7,858 bases of DNA from JAIBAI01 sp044238875 (GTDB lineage: Bacteria > Bacteroidota > Bacteroidia > M30B66). This document shows, one piece after another, positions 1 to 7,593 of the stretch. The notes under the pieces are model-generated. The model was not told where the DNA came from, did no database searches, and saw only the letters and a list, made by a program, of their open reading frames with translations. The stretch spans positions 1 through 7,858 of the forward strand of contig JBIICM010000119.1 in NCBI GenBank assembly GCA_044238875.1, given 5' to 3'. Position numbers and translations under genes: made by a program. Within the stretch, counting starts at the first letter, position 1. The number at the start of each line of letters is the position of its first letter.

Positions 1-2879
1 TATTTAACAGGCTCTCCGACCTGAAACAGTCGAACCTGGGAACCGGGCTTGAATCTGCGCAAAGTCTTGGCGGAACAGCACGGCAGCACGGCAATAAAAT
101 TTTGCTATTCATGGAGGATGGGAACACTGGTTTACAACGGCAACTACGCGAGGGAATCGCCTCCGCCATGGTGAATGAGTTGCTCTTCGGAACCGATCTC
201 AGAAACAGAATCAGGAGTAATGCATTTATGTACATACCAGACTGGTATGTAAAAGGTCTTGTTTCGTGGATGGCTGACGGATGGGATACCGGAACCGACG
301 AAATGCTGCGCGACGGGCTGCTTACAGGCAGATACAAATACCCCGCACGGGTTGCCGGTGAAGATGCTAATGTAGTTGGAAAATCAATATGGAATTATAT
401 CGCTTCTGTTTACGGCGAAAAAATCATCCCCGACATTCTTGATATGGCTCACCTGAGCAGAAATATCGACGGGGGCTTCAGGTATGTACTCGGCCTTAAA
501 CTTTCAGCGGTAATTGCCGAATGGAAACAATACTATGGAAAATATTTTTCTGAACCTGACACATTGTTTAATCCCGGAAAATCTTTGCTGATAAAACAGG
601 GCAAACGATCAACAGTAATTTCAGCCGCAAGCATCAGCAAGGATGGAAAACACATTGCATGGGTTGAAAACAATCAGGGACGTGCAGACATTTTGATCAG
701 AAGCACCTCCGGAAATGAAATCCGGAAAATCGCAAGGATCGGCCGCAGACTGCCCGACATTACAGATTACTCGTTTCCGCAGATAGCCTGGCATCCTTCA
801 AATGAGCTGCTGGTATTTACTGATGAATGGAAGGGAAGAATCAGACTGAACTTTTACAACCATATCACCCGCCAGACGGATCGGAAATTTCTTGAATTTT
901 TCAGCAAGGTTACCGCTATTGATATTTCGCCGGATGGCCGCAGCATCCTGATGTGCGCCATCAGAAATGGAAAATCGGACGTGTTTGTGTTCAATAACGT
1001 TTCAAATACAATTGAACAGATCAGTGACGATGGTTTTGATGAGGCTGGGGCGCGTTGGTTCCCTGACGGATCTTCGCTTATTTTCAGCTCCAACCGAAAT
1101 ACCGACTCGCTTAAAACAAGTAGGAGTTCAAATTATGGCGAATCAGGAAATGCACACGACCTTTTTATTTATCAGCCTAAACGCGACCGCCTGCGCTGCC
1201 TGCGTTTGAGTAACACCCCGCTGATTAATGAAAAATCCCCTGTTCCGATTGATAACCGAAGTTGGGTTTTCACATCCGATAAAAGCGGTCTGATCAACCG
1301 CTACCTGGGTGAAACAGACAGCGCCATCACGCATGTTGACACAATCATACACTACAGGTACTTTATGAAGGAAAATCCCCTCAGCAACCTGAACAGAAAC
1401 CTACTTTGTATGGATGTAAATCAGGCTGGCGCAATCGTTGAGGTTACCCGACACAATGGCAGGTATCGCCTGGCAACAGATCAGGTTTTGCCGGTTGTTA
1501 AACAACCTGACCCCGTTCTTACGGCTTGGGGCAGATCCCTCCAGCCAGCAGTTGTATCCGAAAAAAGGAAAAAAACAGATGAGGAACAACAGCCACAGGG
1601 AAAGATCAAGAAAATTGTCGTTTTCGGAAAAGATCGGCAGCAGGAAACAGCCGCTGCCAAAGCTTCGGTATCTGCTGATACGCTCAAACCGACCCGGCAG
1701 AGGGTTTATTTTACATCCTGGTACACCGAGCAGTTCAGCACACGCATTGGCAGAGCCTTTCTGAATCAGAGTTATCAGCCCTATACCGGACAAACAGGCT
1801 ATATAAATCCGCCCCTGAACGGTTTATTTAAAATCGCTCTGTCCGACCTGTTTGAAGACTACCGGATAACCGCCGGAATCAGGCTGGCCGGAAACTTTTC
1901 AGGCAATGAGTACCTGCTGGCATTTCAGGATCAGAAACAAAGGCTTGATAAAACCTATTCATTTCACCGTCAGGTAATTCAGGAATCTGCAGCAGATGAT
2001 GCACGCCTGCTGGTCCACACGCTTTCGGCACGTTACAGCTGGCCGTTCTCACCGGTTTCAAGACTGAGCGGTACCCTCGCATACCGCAACGACAGGAAAA
2101 TATATCTGTCAACAGATCTTTCAAGCCTCCGAAAACCAACAGAAATTGCGCATTGGGTGCAACCGCGCATAGAGTATGTGTTCGACAACACTTTTCCGGC
2201 CTCCCGCAACATGATGACCGGCACAAGGCTGAAAGTTACAACGGAGTTCTTTTTCCGAACATCGGGTTCCAACCGCATGGTGGGAATTATCGGAGCCGAT
2301 ATCCGGCATTATGTGCGCCTGGCAAGGGAGACGATCTTTGCAATAAGGCTGGCGGGAGCAGGTTCATTTGGTTCAGGTAAACTGCTTTTTCTGATGGGTG
2401 GGGTTGATAACTGGTTCAATCCGCAGTCACTACCAACGAAAATAGATCAGAAACAGCCTTATGTCTTCCAGACTTTGGCCACCAACCTGCGCGGTTTCAG
2501 TCAGAACATCCGCAATGGCAATAATTTTGGCGTGCTGAATGCTGAATGCCGCTGGAACCCGGTTAGGTTTTTCAGCCATTATCCCCTGAAAAGCGATCTG
2601 CTGAACACCCTGCAACTGATTTCGTTTTTTGACATGGGCACGGCCTTTACCGGACCGCATCCCTGGTCAGAAAAAAATACCTTTAACCAGACAATCATCT
2701 CAAACGGCCCCATTACCGTGATTTTGAAAAATTTAAACAATCCTTTGGTGTACGGTGCCGGACTTGGATTGCGAGCAAAGATTTTCGGTTACTTTGTTCG
2801 CTTCGACTATGCGAAAGGTTTACTAAACGGAAAATGGCAACCACGCATGCTATATCTGTCGTTTTGCACTGACTTCTAA
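1..2879 (+). CDS. Outer-membrane protein with degenerate peptidase-MA-like region, TolB-like propeller and Omp85-like barrel (5' partial)
   Basis: The frame is open from the first base, so the true start and any signal peptide lie outside; 958 codons are visible. Residue numbers count from the in-frame TTG at 102, which is an anchor and probably not the start. Residues from before 1 to about 150 resemble a gluzincin (peptidase MA) domain, but the expected HExxH reads REGIA (16-20) and the expected E-G-L-A ligand motif reads WYVKGLVSW (48-56), so zinc catalysis looks lost. Residues about 170-410 hold TolB/WD40-like propeller blades (ISPDGR at 275-280, WFPDGSSLIFSSNR at 319-332). A charged linker (487-525) leads to a beta-rich C-terminal region ending in Phe, with LRGF (796-799) matching the Omp85 L6 VRGF motif and GVLNAECRWNP following. 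I infer an outer-membrane location. Its substrate and role are unknown to me; a BamA/TamA-like or surface role is possible. It is first of a close run of three genes. Confidence 0.85.
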   Translation, partial: FNRLSDLKQSNLGTGLESAQSLGGTARQHGNKILLFMEDGNTGLQRQLREGIASAMVNELLFGTDLRNRIRSNAFMYIPDWYVKGLVSWMADGWDTGTDEMLRDGLLTGRYKYPARVAGEDANVVGKSIWNYIASVYGEKIIPDILDMAHLSRNIDGGFRYVLGLKLSAVIAEWKQYYGKYFSEPDTLFNPGKSLLIKQGKRSTVISAASISKDGKHIAWVENNQGRADILIRSTSGNEIRKIARIGRRLPDITDYSFPQIAWHPSNELLVFTDEWKGRIRLNFYNHITRQTDRKFLEFFSKVTAIDISPDGRSILMCAIRNGKSDVFVFNNVSNTIEQISDDGFDEAGARWFPDGSSLIFSSNRNTDSLKTSRSSNYGESGNAHDLFIYQPKRDRLRCLRLSNTPLINEKSPVPIDNRSWVFTSDKSGLINRYLGETDSAITHVDTIIHYRYFMKENPLSNLNRNLLCMDVNQAGAIVEVTRHNGRYRLATDQVLPVVKQPDPVLTAWGRSLQPAVVSEKRKKTDEEQQPQGKIKKIVVFGKDRQQETAAAKASVSADTLKPTRQRVYFTSWYTEQFSTRIGRAFLNQSYQPYTGQTGYINPPLNGLFKIALSDLFEDYRITAGIRLAGNFSGNEYLLAFQDQKQRLDKTYSFHRQVIQESAADDARLLVHTLSARYSWPFSPVSRLSGTLAYRNDRKIYLSTDLSSLRKPTEIAHWVQPRIEYVFDNTFPASRNMMTGTRLKVTTEFFFRTSGSNRMVGIIGADIRHYVRLARETIFAIRLAGAGSFGSGKLLFLMGGVDNWFNPQSLPTKIDQKQPYVFQTLATNLRGFSQNIRNGNNFGVLNAECRWNPVRFFSHYPLKSDLLNTLQLISFFDMGTAFTGPHPWSEKNTFNQTIISNGPITVILKNLNNPLVYGAGLGLRAKIFGYFVRFDYAKGLLNGKWQPRMLYLSFCTDF

Positions 2880-2882
2880 AAA

Positions 2883-3257
2883 ATGAAAATCAAGCATTAT
2901 ATGGATTACATTGTACTCATTACCATTGGTCTGCTTGCCGGTATCGCCAGCGGGATGGTCGGAATTGGCGGAGGAATTATCATTGTTCCCGCACTGGTGT
3001 TTTTTGGCCTTACACAGCATGAGGCACAGGGTGTCAGCATAGGCATGCTCTTACTCCCGGTTGGTTTTATGGCGGCCATTAACTACTATAAAGCGGGCAA
3101 TTTTAATATGGGCTACAGTGCCCTGATCGGACTGGGCTTTATCGGAGGCGCCTGGCTCGGATCAAAAATTTCGCTGGCTATTGATCCGCTCACCATGAAA
3201 CGCATTTTTGGCGTAGTGATTCTCATCATGGCCATACGTTTAATCTTTTCGAAATGA
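2883..3257 (+). CDS. Half-size TauE/SafE family membrane protein
   Basis: This 124-residue protein is almost wholly hydrophobic, with about four predicted membrane segments (roughly 9-42, 50-67, 77-96 and 106-122). The N-terminal glycine-rich stretch GLLAGIASGMVGIGGG (16-31) followed by IIIVPAL is the signature of the TauE/SafE (DUF81) family, whose members export sulfite, sulfoacetate or other organic anions across the inner membrane. Full-length members are about 250 residues with two such halves. This gene supplies one half and stops cleanly, so a homodimer is a reasonable inference. The ATG at 2883 lies three bases after the preceding stop; a second ATG at 2901 (residue 7) is also possible. 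There is no Shine-Dalgarno, and expression is probably coupled to the upstream gene. The stop overlaps the next start (ATGA). The substrate cannot be told from sequence. Confidence 0.85.
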   Translation: MKIKHYMDYIVLITIGLLAGIASGMVGIGGGIIIVPALVFFGLTQHEAQGVSIGMLLLPVGFMAAINYYKAGNFNMGYSALIGLGFIGGAWLGSKISLAIDPLTMKRIFGVVILIMAIRLIFSK

Positions 3258-4465
3258 AACTCACTGCAGATCAATGGCGCGGTAAAATCCAGGAGGCCGC
3301 AAAAGAACTATTTCCAGTCATCAAAGGAATCCGAAGGCACATCCATCAACATCCGGAATTATCATTTCAGGAATTCAAAACAAGCGAATTTCTGCAGGAA
3401 CAACTCCGTAAGGCCGGTATCGCGTTCAGCAACAACTGGGTGAAAACCGGAATTCTGGCCGAAATAAAAGGATTTCAGGAGGGGAAACTTATTGCACTTA
3501 GGGGTGATATGGATGCCCTACCTATTCATGAAACCAGACAAACTGAATATACCTCGCTGAACGATGGTGTAATGCACGCCTGCGGGCATGACGTACACAG
3601 CGCTTGCGTGCTCGGGGCGGGCATGATTTTGCAATCGCTGTCAGCTCATCTGCCCGGCACCGTTCAGCTTGTTTTTCAACCCGGAGAAGAACAACATCCC
3701 GGCGGTGCTAAGCTGATGCTTGAGGCTGGTGTATTTCAGGATCGCCAGCCATCAGCTATTTTTGCTCAACATGTTTTCCCCACACTGCCCGCCGGAAAGG
3801 TTGGTTTCAGAGAAGGCCGTTACATGGCCTCATCGGATGAGATTTATATCCGCATTCGAGGCAAAGGTGGGCATGCTGCCATGCCGCATCAGATTGTTGA
3901 CCCCGTAATCACATCGGCACATGTGCTGGTTGCCCTGCAGTCGGTTGCAAGCCGCTATGCACCCCCTTTGCTGCCAACCGTGCTCTCATTTGGCAGGATT
4001 GAAGCGCTGGGAGCCACCAATGTTATTCCGGATGAAGTTAAAATTGAAGGCACCTTCAGGACAATGGATGAGCAATGGAGAGCAAAGGCGCATGAACTCA
4101 TTTTGCGTATTGCAACCGAAACAGCGCATGCCTATGGGGCTAAGGCTGAAGTCGAAATCAGCAGGGGCTATCCCGTGTTGAGTAATCAGGTTGCACTCAC
4201 CAAACGCACCAGAAAAGCTGCTGAACATTATCTCGGAACCGAACACGTAGTTGAACTTGAAATGCGCATGACCGCTGAAGATTTTGCATGGTTTGCTCAG
4301 GAAATGCCGGCTTGTTTTTACAGGCTTGGAACGGCAGGACAAAACGGAGGCTTTACTGCCGGTGTGCATACCAGCACTTTTGATATTGATGAGGAGGCGT
4401 TGGTAACAGGCATGGGCCTTATGGCTTGGCTGGCCGTTCAAGAACTGGAGTCCGGCGATTTATAA
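3254..4465 (+). CDS. M20 family zinc amidohydrolase (N-acyl amino acid / hippurate hydrolase type)
   Basis: The 403-residue length fits the M20D amidohydrolases that cleave N-acyl amino acids such as hippurate, N-acetyl amino acids or auxin conjugates. The two-metal site is complete: GDMDALP (84-90), HACGHD (108-113) with Cys110 and His112, PGEE (143-146) with the likely general base Glu145 and ligand Glu146, His173 in AQHVFP, and His372 in the C-terminal VHTSTFD. The lid/dimerisation domain is marked by GKGGHAAMPH (203-212). No signal peptide is visible, so it is probably cytoplasmic. The ATG at 3254 overlaps the preceding stop as ATGA, indicating translational coupling with the TauE-like gene. 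One guess is that the hydrolase releases an acid that the neighbouring transporter exports, but nothing in the sequence proves it. The exact acyl group is not predictable. The 3' end overlaps the opposing heme gene by six bases. Confidence 0.93.
   Translation: MKLTADQWRGKIQEAAKELFPVIKGIRRHIHQHPELSFQEFKTSEFLQEQLRKAGIAFSNNWVKTGILAEIKGFQEGKLIALRGDMDALPIHETRQTEYTSLNDGVMHACGHDVHSACVLGAGMILQSLSAHLPGTVQLVFQPGEEQHPGGAKLMLEAGVFQDRQPSAIFAQHVFPTLPAGKVGFREGRYMASSDEIYIRIRGKGGHAAMPHQIVDPVITSAHVLVALQSVASRYAPPLLPTVLSFGRIEALGATNVIPDEVKIEGTFRTMDEQWRAKAHELILRIATETAHAYGAKAEVEISRGYPVLSNQVALTKRTRKAAEHYLGTEHVVELEMRMTAEDFAWFAQEMPACFYRLGTAGQNGGFTAGVHTSTFDIDEEALVTGMGLMAWLAVQELESGDL
4460..4465. other. Palindromic TTATAA serving as Leu-stop for two convergent genes
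   Basis: On the plus strand the hexamer reads TTA TAA, the last Leu codon and stop of the amidohydrolase. The hexamer is its own reverse complement, so on the minus strand it again reads TTA TAA, the last Leu and stop of hemCD. The genes therefore overlap by exactly six bases and leave no intergenic room for a terminator. I saw no GC-rich hairpin with a T-tract on either side, so termination must occur inside the opposing gene or be factor-dependent. Confidence 0.9.
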
Positions 4466-6013
4466 GCCGCAAACCAGATCTGCCAGTGCCTGTTCTGTAG
4501 TCATAGGAGGCATTTCCGCTTCAATACCCTTAGCTTTGATTGCCTCGCGTGTGCTGCGCCCCATGGCAATCAATTGCCCTTCAGGTAGTCCATTCGAAGC
4601 AAAGTAGGCATTAAAAGCCGAGGGACTGGTAAAGACAAAAATATCAGCCTGTACTGGGGCCATTGCATTCGGGATGCTCCTGTAAACCGGCAGATCAATT
4701 ACCCTTGCGAGGGGTTCAAGCGCCTGTTGAACTGTGCGTAAGCCTTTTTCAGCACACGGAAAAAGTATTTCTCTGCCTTTGGCGATTTCTGAAAAAGATT
4801 GAGCTGTTTCCTGTGTATCCCCGTCATGACCGATAAAATGAGGTCGAATGCCCACTTCTTTCAGGGCCGCTGATGTACCGCTCCCAATGGCACCAATCAA
4901 AGCAGTAGCCGGTGCCATGAGGTTTTGTCCGAAAAAATGCATCACCCCTTGTTTGCTGGTAAAAAAAATCCAATCGGTAAGCGGCAGATGGTTGGTTTCA
5001 ATGGTCTCAAACCGCAGCGGAGATTGGGTAATTACTGCGTAGCCATAATTTTCAAGCTGCCGCCTGAATGTTTCTGCATCCAGGGCATCACGGCTGATGT
5101 AAACTGTTCGGTGTTCATTCCTTACAAGTGCGTGAAGCGCTTTCTCTGCCAGCTGCGAGGGCGCTTCTGCCCTCACGAAGAGCCTCCTGAAAGGTTCGCC
5201 GCTGAGTGGCTGTAATGCTGCCCAAAGTTCTGCGCCCTCAGCTGTGGTCTGGCAATAAACGCCGAGCGGAAGCTGGCAGCCACCCTCCAGCCGGTTTAAA
5301 ACGATACGCTCAGCCGTGATCTGACCGGCAACATCAGCCCGGCTAATCCGCCTGATAAAGGCAATGGTTGGCAAATCGTTCGCGCGGGTCTGATAGGCAA
5401 GCACTCCCTGCGCTGCAGCAGGAATAAATTCATGGGGCGGAACACGTTCCATGACCAAATCATCAAGGGGTAATGCAAGTCTGTTTATGCCGGCCGTGGC
5501 CAGCACAATGGCATCATAATCCCCCCTGCGGAGTTTTTCAATACGGGTGGGAACATTCCCTCTTAAATCGCGAATTTCAATATCAGATCTTCGGTGCAGC
5601 AACTGACTTCTGCGGCGTAGCGATGAGGTTCCGACCACAGCACCCCTCTTTACACCAAAAACTTGCGCCTTATCAGCTGATTCAGGCCGGATAAGAATGG
5701 TTTCTGAGCAATCTTCGCGGTAGGAAACGCCTGCAATAAACAAACCCTCAGGCTGGGTGGTCGGAAGATCCTTGTGTGAATGAACTGCCAGATCAATCGC
5801 ACCGGCAAGTAAAGCATCTTCAAGCTCCTTGGTAAAAAAACCCTTTCCCTCCAACTTGTCGAATGAAAGGTGTTGAATTTGATCGCCCTTTGTTTTGATG
5901 ATTTTGATCTCAACTTCCAGGCCTATTGCATGCAACTGATCACGGGTATAATACGCCTGCCACAGTGCCAAATCACTGCCACGGCTGCCTATGATGATCT
6001 TTCCGTTTTTCAA
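4460..6013 (-). CDS. hemCD: Fused hydroxymethylbilane synthase / uroporphyrinogen-III synthase
   Basis: Residues 1 to about 295 are HemC, which condenses four porphobilinogens into hydroxymethylbilane: GSRGSDLALWQA (9-20), HSHKDLP (78-84) with catalytic Asp82, GTSSLRRRSQL (128-138), LRGNVPTR (150-157), and LEGGCQLPLG (242-251), where Cys246 should carry the dipyrromethane cofactor. Residues about 300-517 are HemD, which cyclises the product with ring-D inversion to uroporphyrinogen III. The HemD part is recognised from its layout and from FTSKQG (351-356), AIGSGTSAALKEVGI (375-389), LPVYRS (441-446), FTSPSAFNAYF (461-471) and AMGRSTREAIKAKGI (483-497). Fusion would hand the unstable bilane directly to the second enzyme. 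The start is TTG at 6013, overlapping the hemA stop (TTGA); no in-frame ATG lies between it and the conserved N-terminus. A weak purine-rich AGAAAG lies just upstream. Cytoplasmic. Confidence 0.95.
   Translation of the reverse strand: MKNGKIIIGSRGSDLALWQAYYTRDQLHAIGLEVEIKIIKTKGDQIQHLSFDKLEGKGFFTKELEDALLAGAIDLAVHSHKDLPTTQPEGLFIAGVSYREDCSETILIRPESADKAQVFGVKRGAVVGTSSLRRRSQLLHRRSDIEIRDLRGNVPTRIEKLRRGDYDAIVLATAGINRLALPLDDLVMERVPPHEFIPAAAQGVLAYQTRANDLPTIAFIRRISRADVAGQITAERIVLNRLEGGCQLPLGVYCQTTAEGAELWAALQPLSGEPFRRLFVRAEAPSQLAEKALHALVRNEHRTVYISRDALDAETFRRQLENYGYAVITQSPLRFETIETNHLPLTDWIFFTSKQGVMHFFGQNLMAPATALIGAIGSGTSAALKEVGIRPHFIGHDGDTQETAQSFSEIAKGREILFPCAEKGLRTVQQALEPLARVIDLPVYRSIPNAMAPVQADIFVFTSPSAFNAYFASNGLPEGQLIAMGRSTREAIKAKGIEAEMPPMTTEQALADLVCGL
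6010..6013 (-). other. TTGA overlap: hemA stop and hemCD TTG start
   Basis: Read on the minus strand, the last codons of hemA are GAA TAT TGA and the TTG of hemCD shares three bases with the TAT-TGA junction. This is the usual geometry of translational coupling (ATGA) but with TTG in place of ATG. The HemC N-terminus needs only a few residues before GSRGSDLALW, and the frame upstream of TTG offers no other start codon in the visible stretch, so the site is well constrained. Confidence 0.75.
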
Positions 6014-7242
6014 TATTCTTTCTGCTCCAGCAGGATTTCTTTCGCCATTTTCATGGGCACGCTGATGTATTTCTTTTCCAGATAATTCATCAGTTGATCA
6101 ATTACCTCCCGTGAGCGGGGATCAAGGGTGTCCATTTCACGTGCAAATACCGTATTGGTAGCATGATTCCTGATCTCCTTAATCTTCTCAGGAATTTCAC
6201 GCATCGCTATTTCAATCTGACGTACCCGATACATGGAGCGGAATTCATTCAGATGGGCCAGAATGATTTCTTCACATTGCCTTAATGCGTTTCTGCGCAG
6301 GCGACGGTTTTCTTCGGCCGCTTGTTTCAGGCTCTCAATCAGAATGGCATGAACTGAATGGTTTGCATAAACAACCGGGTCAATATCGCATGGAACTGCC
6401 AGGTCAATTACCACCTTCTTTTTTTGCTCACCGGCGCAAAGTTTTTCGTATAACGGCAAATCAACGATGTAGTCTGAAGAAGCAGTGCAGGAAAGCATCA
6501 CATCAAATCCGCCGGAATACTGATGCAGGGCTTCAAGGGGATGGCTGATTCCTCCCACCTGTGCTGCAAGTGCTGCAGCCCTTTCCGGATTGCGGTTAAA
6601 AATCACAAAATTTCTGAAACCATGCTTGCGCAGGTATTTACACATGTTGGTATTGGTAGTACCTGCCCCGATGATTAAAATGCGGGCATCATGCCCAATA
6701 TGTAATTCACGCAGCTTGCGGTAAGCCAGCGATACCACCGAAACAGGGTTGCGTGAAATGGGCGTGCTGGAAAAAACTTCCTTTGCAGCCTCAATCACTT
6801 TTCGCATTAAAATCCGGATACTGTCGCCTGAAAGCTCGTTTTTGGAGCATTCTTCGTACGCTGTGCGCACCTGGGTAATGATTTCTCTTTCACCGATTAC
6901 CAGCGAATCCAGTGAAGCGGCTACATGAAATAAATGTTTCACAGCATCATCTCCTTCCAGAAATAATGCCTCATGACAGGCCTGGGTGATTTGCTTAGAA
7001 TCCCACGCAGGGTTAAACGCTCCAAAAAAGCGGGGAAGAAAGTCAGTTTCAACTGCAGCATCTGCATGCACCAGAAACTCAACACGATTACAGGTGCTCA
7101 GGTAGAATAACTCGCGCAAGCCCAGTGATGACTTCAGGGCCGACAAACGCTGTTTCCTGTCCTCCGGAATAATGTGGTATTTCCCCACTTCTTCCAATGG
7201 AACCTGATGATGCGTAACGGCGATGATCTTATACTCCTTCAA
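6010..7242 (-). CDS. hemA: Glutamyl-tRNA reductase
   Basis: The 410-residue protein reduces glutamyl-tRNA(Glu) to glutamate-1-semialdehyde with NADPH, the committed step of the C5 route to heme and sirohaem; HemL, which takes the product, is not in the window. The N-terminal catalytic domain has STCNRVE (49-55) with nucleophile Cys51, and HLFHVAASLDSLVIGERE (103-120), in which His103 aligns with the conserved catalytic-site His. The Rossmann domain begins with ILIIGAGTTNTNM (188-200), followed by IFNRNPERA (214-222). The charged helical C-terminus (about 305-400) is the dimerisation domain. The start is TTG at 7242; an in-frame TGA lies only nine bases upstream and no ATG lies before the conserved IIAVTHH, so the start is nearly forced. 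It is the first gene of a two-gene heme operon, with hemCD overlapping its stop. Confidence 0.96.
   Translation of the reverse strand: MKEYKIIAVTHHQVPLEEVGKYHIIPEDRKQRLSALKSSLGLRELFYLSTCNRVEFLVHADAAVETDFLPRFFGAFNPAWDSKQITQACHEALFLEGDDAVKHLFHVAASLDSLVIGEREIITQVRTAYEECSKNELSGDSIRILMRKVIEAAKEVFSSTPISRNPVSVVSLAYRKLRELHIGHDARILIIGAGTTNTNMCKYLRKHGFRNFVIFNRNPERAAALAAQVGGISHPLEALHQYSGGFDVMLSCTASSDYIVDLPLYEKLCAGEQKKKVVIDLAVPCDIDPVVYANHSVHAILIESLKQAAEENRRLRRNALRQCEEIILAHLNEFRSMYRVRQIEIAMREIPEKIKEIRNHATNTVFAREMDTLDPRSREVIDQLMNYLEKKYISVPMKMAKEILLEQKEY
7225..7242 (-). other. hemA start region: TTG followed by an SD-like AAGGAG
   Basis: On the minus strand the start reads TTG AAG GAG TAT AAG ATC. A perfect AAGGAG (7239-7234) sits immediately after the TTG instead of before it. 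Six bases after AAGGAG comes ATC (7227-7225), which encodes the first residue of the conserved IIAVTHH. An in-frame TGA just upstream rules out a longer protein. TTG remains the best call, but the arrangement raises the possibility of a rare AUC start or of ribosome binding within the gene. Confidence 0.5.
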
Positions 7243-7256
7243 AACTTTTCAGTACA

Positions 7257-7264
7257 CAAAAGTA
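7257..7264 (-). promoter_or_regulatory. Candidate Bacteroidota -7 element for the hemA operon
   Basis: The minus strand reads TACTTTTG, matching the TAnnTTTG -7 consensus of the Bacteroidota primary sigma factor. No TTTG -33 element lies at the usual spacing; the nearest upstream TTTG is about 34 bases away. The predicted transcript would start only about 8 bases before the TTG, a very short leader. Confidence 0.35.
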
Positions 7265-7423
7265 TTTTCGGCCGTCCGGTGCTTTGTCATAGAATTGTCA
7301 AATGAAAACACCCCTTCTTATTTAGAAATGGTTTATGTAAGCAGGTTGATTGCGAAAAAAAATTAAACGTCTCAACCCATATTCTCATTTTTATAAACGG
7401 CTTGTTGAGCGTCTGTTAACATC

Positions 7424-7465
7424 AACGCAATGCCATATAGAATGATGCCGCAGCAAACGCAATGC
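7424..7465 (+). repeat. 10-bp direct repeat AACGCAATGC, two copies
   Basis: AACGCAATGC occurs at 7424-7433 and again at 7456-7465, 32 bases start to start, close to three helical turns. A second short repeat, CTGTTAA, brackets them at 7413-7419 and 7468-7474. Such spacing suits paired protein-binding sites on one DNA face, but chance is possible in a 400-base AT-rich region. Confidence 0.45.
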
Positions 7466-7468
7466 TGC
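7450..7468. repeat. Small inverted repeat GCAGCA-N7-TGCTGC
   Basis: A 6-bp perfect stem encloses a seven-base loop. It is not followed by a T-tract on either strand, so it is unlikely to be an intrinsic terminator. Its right arm overlaps the second copy of the AACGCAATGC repeat. Confidence 0.4.
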
Positions 7469-7593
7469 TGTTAAAACCAGAACTAACCCGAATGTCGACC
7501 CATTAACCTGTTCACAACTTCGTTTAAAATATTTACCTCCACTTAGTCGGCTAATGATGATTTTATCTGTAAAAACGCTTTTGAAATTTTATT

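Noticed and set aside
102..104. TTG at 102 as the start of the large gene
   Set aside because: The frame is open upstream to the window edge, the 33 preceding residues look coding and continue the same domain, and no signal peptide follows the TTG.
1561..1575. A6-GG-A7 run in the linker as a frameshift or phase-variation site
   Set aside because: The codon phase does not fit the usual slippery heptamer, the frame reads through to a complete barrel, and short A-runs are expected in a Lys-rich linker.
1401..1793. Minus-strand open frame of 130 codons opposite the linker of the large protein
   Set aside because: Composition follows the complementary codons of the sense gene; no signal, motif or start context supports it.
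3986..4441. Minus-strand open frame of 151 codons opposite the M20 gene
   Set aside because: It lies wholly within a well-supported enzyme gene, shows no recognisable motif and is explained as an antisense shadow.
7249..7290. Thirteen-codon minus-strand ORF ending just before hemA, a possible leader peptide
   Set aside because: No SD, no regulatory codon run, and the candidate -7 element lies inside it, so it would not be fully transcribed from that promoter.
7296..7301. Perfect TTGACA on the minus strand upstream of hemA
   Set aside because: No TATAAT-like box lies 16-18 bases downstream, and this consensus is not the typical one for Bacteroidota.
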